Shown: piece by piece, positions 62,560-64,000 of the stretch
Layout: every line of letters starts with the position of its first letter
Numbering within the stretch: the first letter of the stretch is position 1
Source: Symbiodinium natans
Taxonomy: Eukaryota > Sar > Dinophyceae > Suessiales > Symbiodiniaceae
Length of the DNA stretch: 64,000 nucleotides
Assembly: GCA_905221605.1 (NCBI GenBank)
Contig: CAJNDS010001090.1
Coordinates: 670,001-734,000, forward strand
Reading direction: 5' to 3'
Notes under the pieces: model-generated
Told to the model about the DNA's origin: nothing
Seen by the model: only the letters and a program-made list of their open reading frames with translations
Database searches by the model: none
Position numbers and translations under genes: made by a program

Positions 62560-62685
62560 GGTACCCCTAAACCCTAAACCCTAAACCCTAAACCCTAGAC
62601 CCTAGACCCTAGACCCTAGACCCTAAACCCTAAACCCTAAACCCTGAACCCTGAACCCTAAACCCTAAACCCTAAACCCTATCTG
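62560..62685 (-). repeat. CCCTAAA array with CCCTAGA block
   Basis: CCCTAAA units enclose four CCCTAGA units (62,594-62,622) and two CCCTGAA units. Confidence 0.95.
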
Positions 62686-62701
62686 TTAGACAAAGCGTGG
62701 G

Positions 62702-62770
62702 GAACATCCCTGCCCCCTGCTGTGCAGCTCGAGGCCACCGAGGCGGCCACTCGCTCCACGCCAACTCATT
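62702..62770 (+). CDS. Candidate exon, function unknown
   Basis: Plus reading KAWGTSLPPAVQLEATEAAT then RSTPTHFC, ending at CTGCAG|GCCCTG, a possible GC donor. Both neighbours are CCCTAAA tracts. Unrecognised. Confidence 0.35.
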
Positions 62771-62939
62771 TCTGCAGGCCCTGTGAACCCTAAACCCCAA
62801 ACCCGAAACCCTAAACCCTAAAACCTAAACCCTAAACCCGAAACCCGAACCCCCAAACCAACCATGAGCCACAAGGGGGAGGGGAACCCGGGCATCCTGT
62901 AACCCTACAGCCCTGAAGCCCCCTTACAGCCCTTACAGC

Positions 62940-63178
62940 CCTTACAGCCCTTAAAACCCTTAAAACCCTTAAAACCCTCTAAACCCTCTGAACCCTCTAA
63001 AACCCTTAAAACCCTTAAAACCCTCTAAACCCTCTGAACCCTCTAAACCCTCTAAACCCTCTAAACCCTCTAAGCCCTCTAAACCCTCTCAACCCTCTAA
63101 ACGCTCTAAACCCTCTAAACCCTCTAAACCCTCTAAACCCTCTACACCCTCTAAACCCTCAACCCTCAACCCTCAATC

Positions 63179-63259
<81 letters not shown>

Positions 63260-63265
63260 ACCCCA
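62940..63265 (-). repeat. CCCTCTAAA nonamer array passing into CCCTCAA heptamers
   Basis: A 9-bp period (CCCTCTAAA, with CTTAAAACC and CTGAA variants) from about 62,940 to 63,160 changes abruptly to about 15 perfect 7-bp CCCTCAA units. Confidence 0.95.
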
Positions 63266-63277
63266 AGCCCTTGCAAG

Positions 63278-63357
63278 ATGCTGGAGCCGGCGCTCCTGCA
63301 CGATGAAGACCACCGGGCACCACGGTCTGTGAGGCCACGGCACTGGGATGCATGGTT
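63278..63357 (+). CDS. Candidate exon, function unknown
   Basis: After TTGCAAG the plus strand reads MLEPALLHDEDHRAPRSVRP then RHWDAWL without a stop. CCCTCAA repeats lie on the left and TTTAGGG repeats (63,370-63,420) on the right. Unrecognised. Confidence 0.35.
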
Positions 63358-63819
63358 GAGGGCTTCGGGCTTAGGGTTTAGGGTTTGGGGTTTAGGGCTT
63401 AGGGTTTGGGGTTTAGGGTTTTGAGGGTTTGGGCTTTCGGGTTGAGGGTTTTTTGGGGTTTTTAGGGCTTCAGATGAGGCCATCGGGCTTTGGGAGCTTC
63501 CGATTCTTGGGGTTCAGGGTTCCCTAAACCCTAAACCCGAAGCCCCAAACCCCAAGCCCTAAACCCTAAAGTTGTTCGGGTCTGTTTCAGGATTTCGGGT
63601 TAGTTGGTCTCGGGGTTTTCGGGTTTCGGGTTTAAGTTTCCGAAAAAACCCAACCCCTCCGGAACCCTTTTCTGCAGGTAAGGGGCCATACTCAGGGACC
63701 ACGCAATTTTCTTTAAGGATCGGGCTTGGGCTTAGGGTGTGTTCAGGCCGTCATGGTGCAATTGGCCCCTTAGCCCTAAACCGACCCTTCTCACCCTACC
63801 TGAACGCTAAAGCCCTAAA

Positions 63820-63881
63820 CCCTAAAGCCCCTAAAGCCCCTAAAGCCCCTAAAGCCCTCAAAGCCCCTAAAGCCCCTAAAG

Positions 63882-63913
<32 letters not shown>
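63820..63913 (+). repeat. CCCCTAAAG repeats and a poly(C) run
   Basis: Several CCCCTAAAG units lead into about 30 consecutive C residues interrupted by a G. The exact length of such a run is unreliable in sequencing. Confidence 0.85.
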
Positions 63914-63914
<1 letters not shown>

Positions 63915-64000
63915 CCCCCCAAAGCCCCCGAAGCTCCTGAATCTCCTGCAGCCCTTAATTCCGCCATTGCGAGCTCCACCCGGACACTTACTGAGTTTAG

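Noticed and set aside
63572-63940. Open plus frame ending in Lys-Ala-Pro repeats and poly-Pro
   Set aside because: Derived from CCCCTAAAG repeats and the poly(C) run.

Overview
This window looks like nuclear DNA of a dinoflagellate, probably a suessialean/Symbiodiniaceae-type alga. The evidence is: TTTAGGG/CCCTAAA telomere-type repeats; two complete ribosomal-protein genes whose reading frames close only if GC-AG and GA-AG introns are allowed alongside GT-AG; copies resembling decayed dinoflagellate spliced-leader (SL) sequence; and two kinds of retroelement whose domain make-up fits published dinoflagellate elements. I see no tRNA, rRNA or CRISPR array and no prokaryotic gene organisation.

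Layout. 1-11,000, 13,900-28,900 and 54,900-64,000 are a mosaic of short telomere-like tracts in both orientations, separated by 60-300 bp islands of ordinary DNA. Many islands are open in one frame, carry plausible splice sites and read like short exons. An ankyrin-repeat gene on the minus strand (about 25.6 to 23.4 kb) is the best identified. 11,050-13,600 holds a PD-(D/E)XK nuclease-like protein, a frame-broken fragment of a TRANK1-type UvrD helicase, and a triple-AP2-domain protein, all on the minus strand. 29,300-30,240 is AT-richer and ends at an SL-like relic abutting an ATG. 30,974-39,637 is a tyrosine-recombinase retrotransposon with split direct repeats (domain order YR, gag-like, zinc finger, methyltransferase-like, RT, RNase H). 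40,708-50,604 is a nearly pristine Ty1/copia LTR retrotransposon with a 2,089-aa polyprotein and an extra downstream gene of unknown function. 50,614-53,500 is coding-like but unrecognised.

53,540-58,790 carries two tandem 40S ribosomal protein S18 (uS13) genes on the plus strand. Both splice to an open 157-codon frame and appear to encode the same protein, yet only three of seven intron positions are shared. Several of their introns contain telomere-like repeats.

Main idea to follow up. The telomere-like tracts here are probably not remnants of chromosome ends but intron matter. In many cases an exon-like island has CCCTAAA on its left and TTTAGGG on its right, so the intervening introns tend to begin with TTTAGGG and end with CCCTAAA. 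Transcribed, such introns could fold back on themselves and bring the two splice sites together. This is a tendency with exceptions, read by eye, and needs transcript data.
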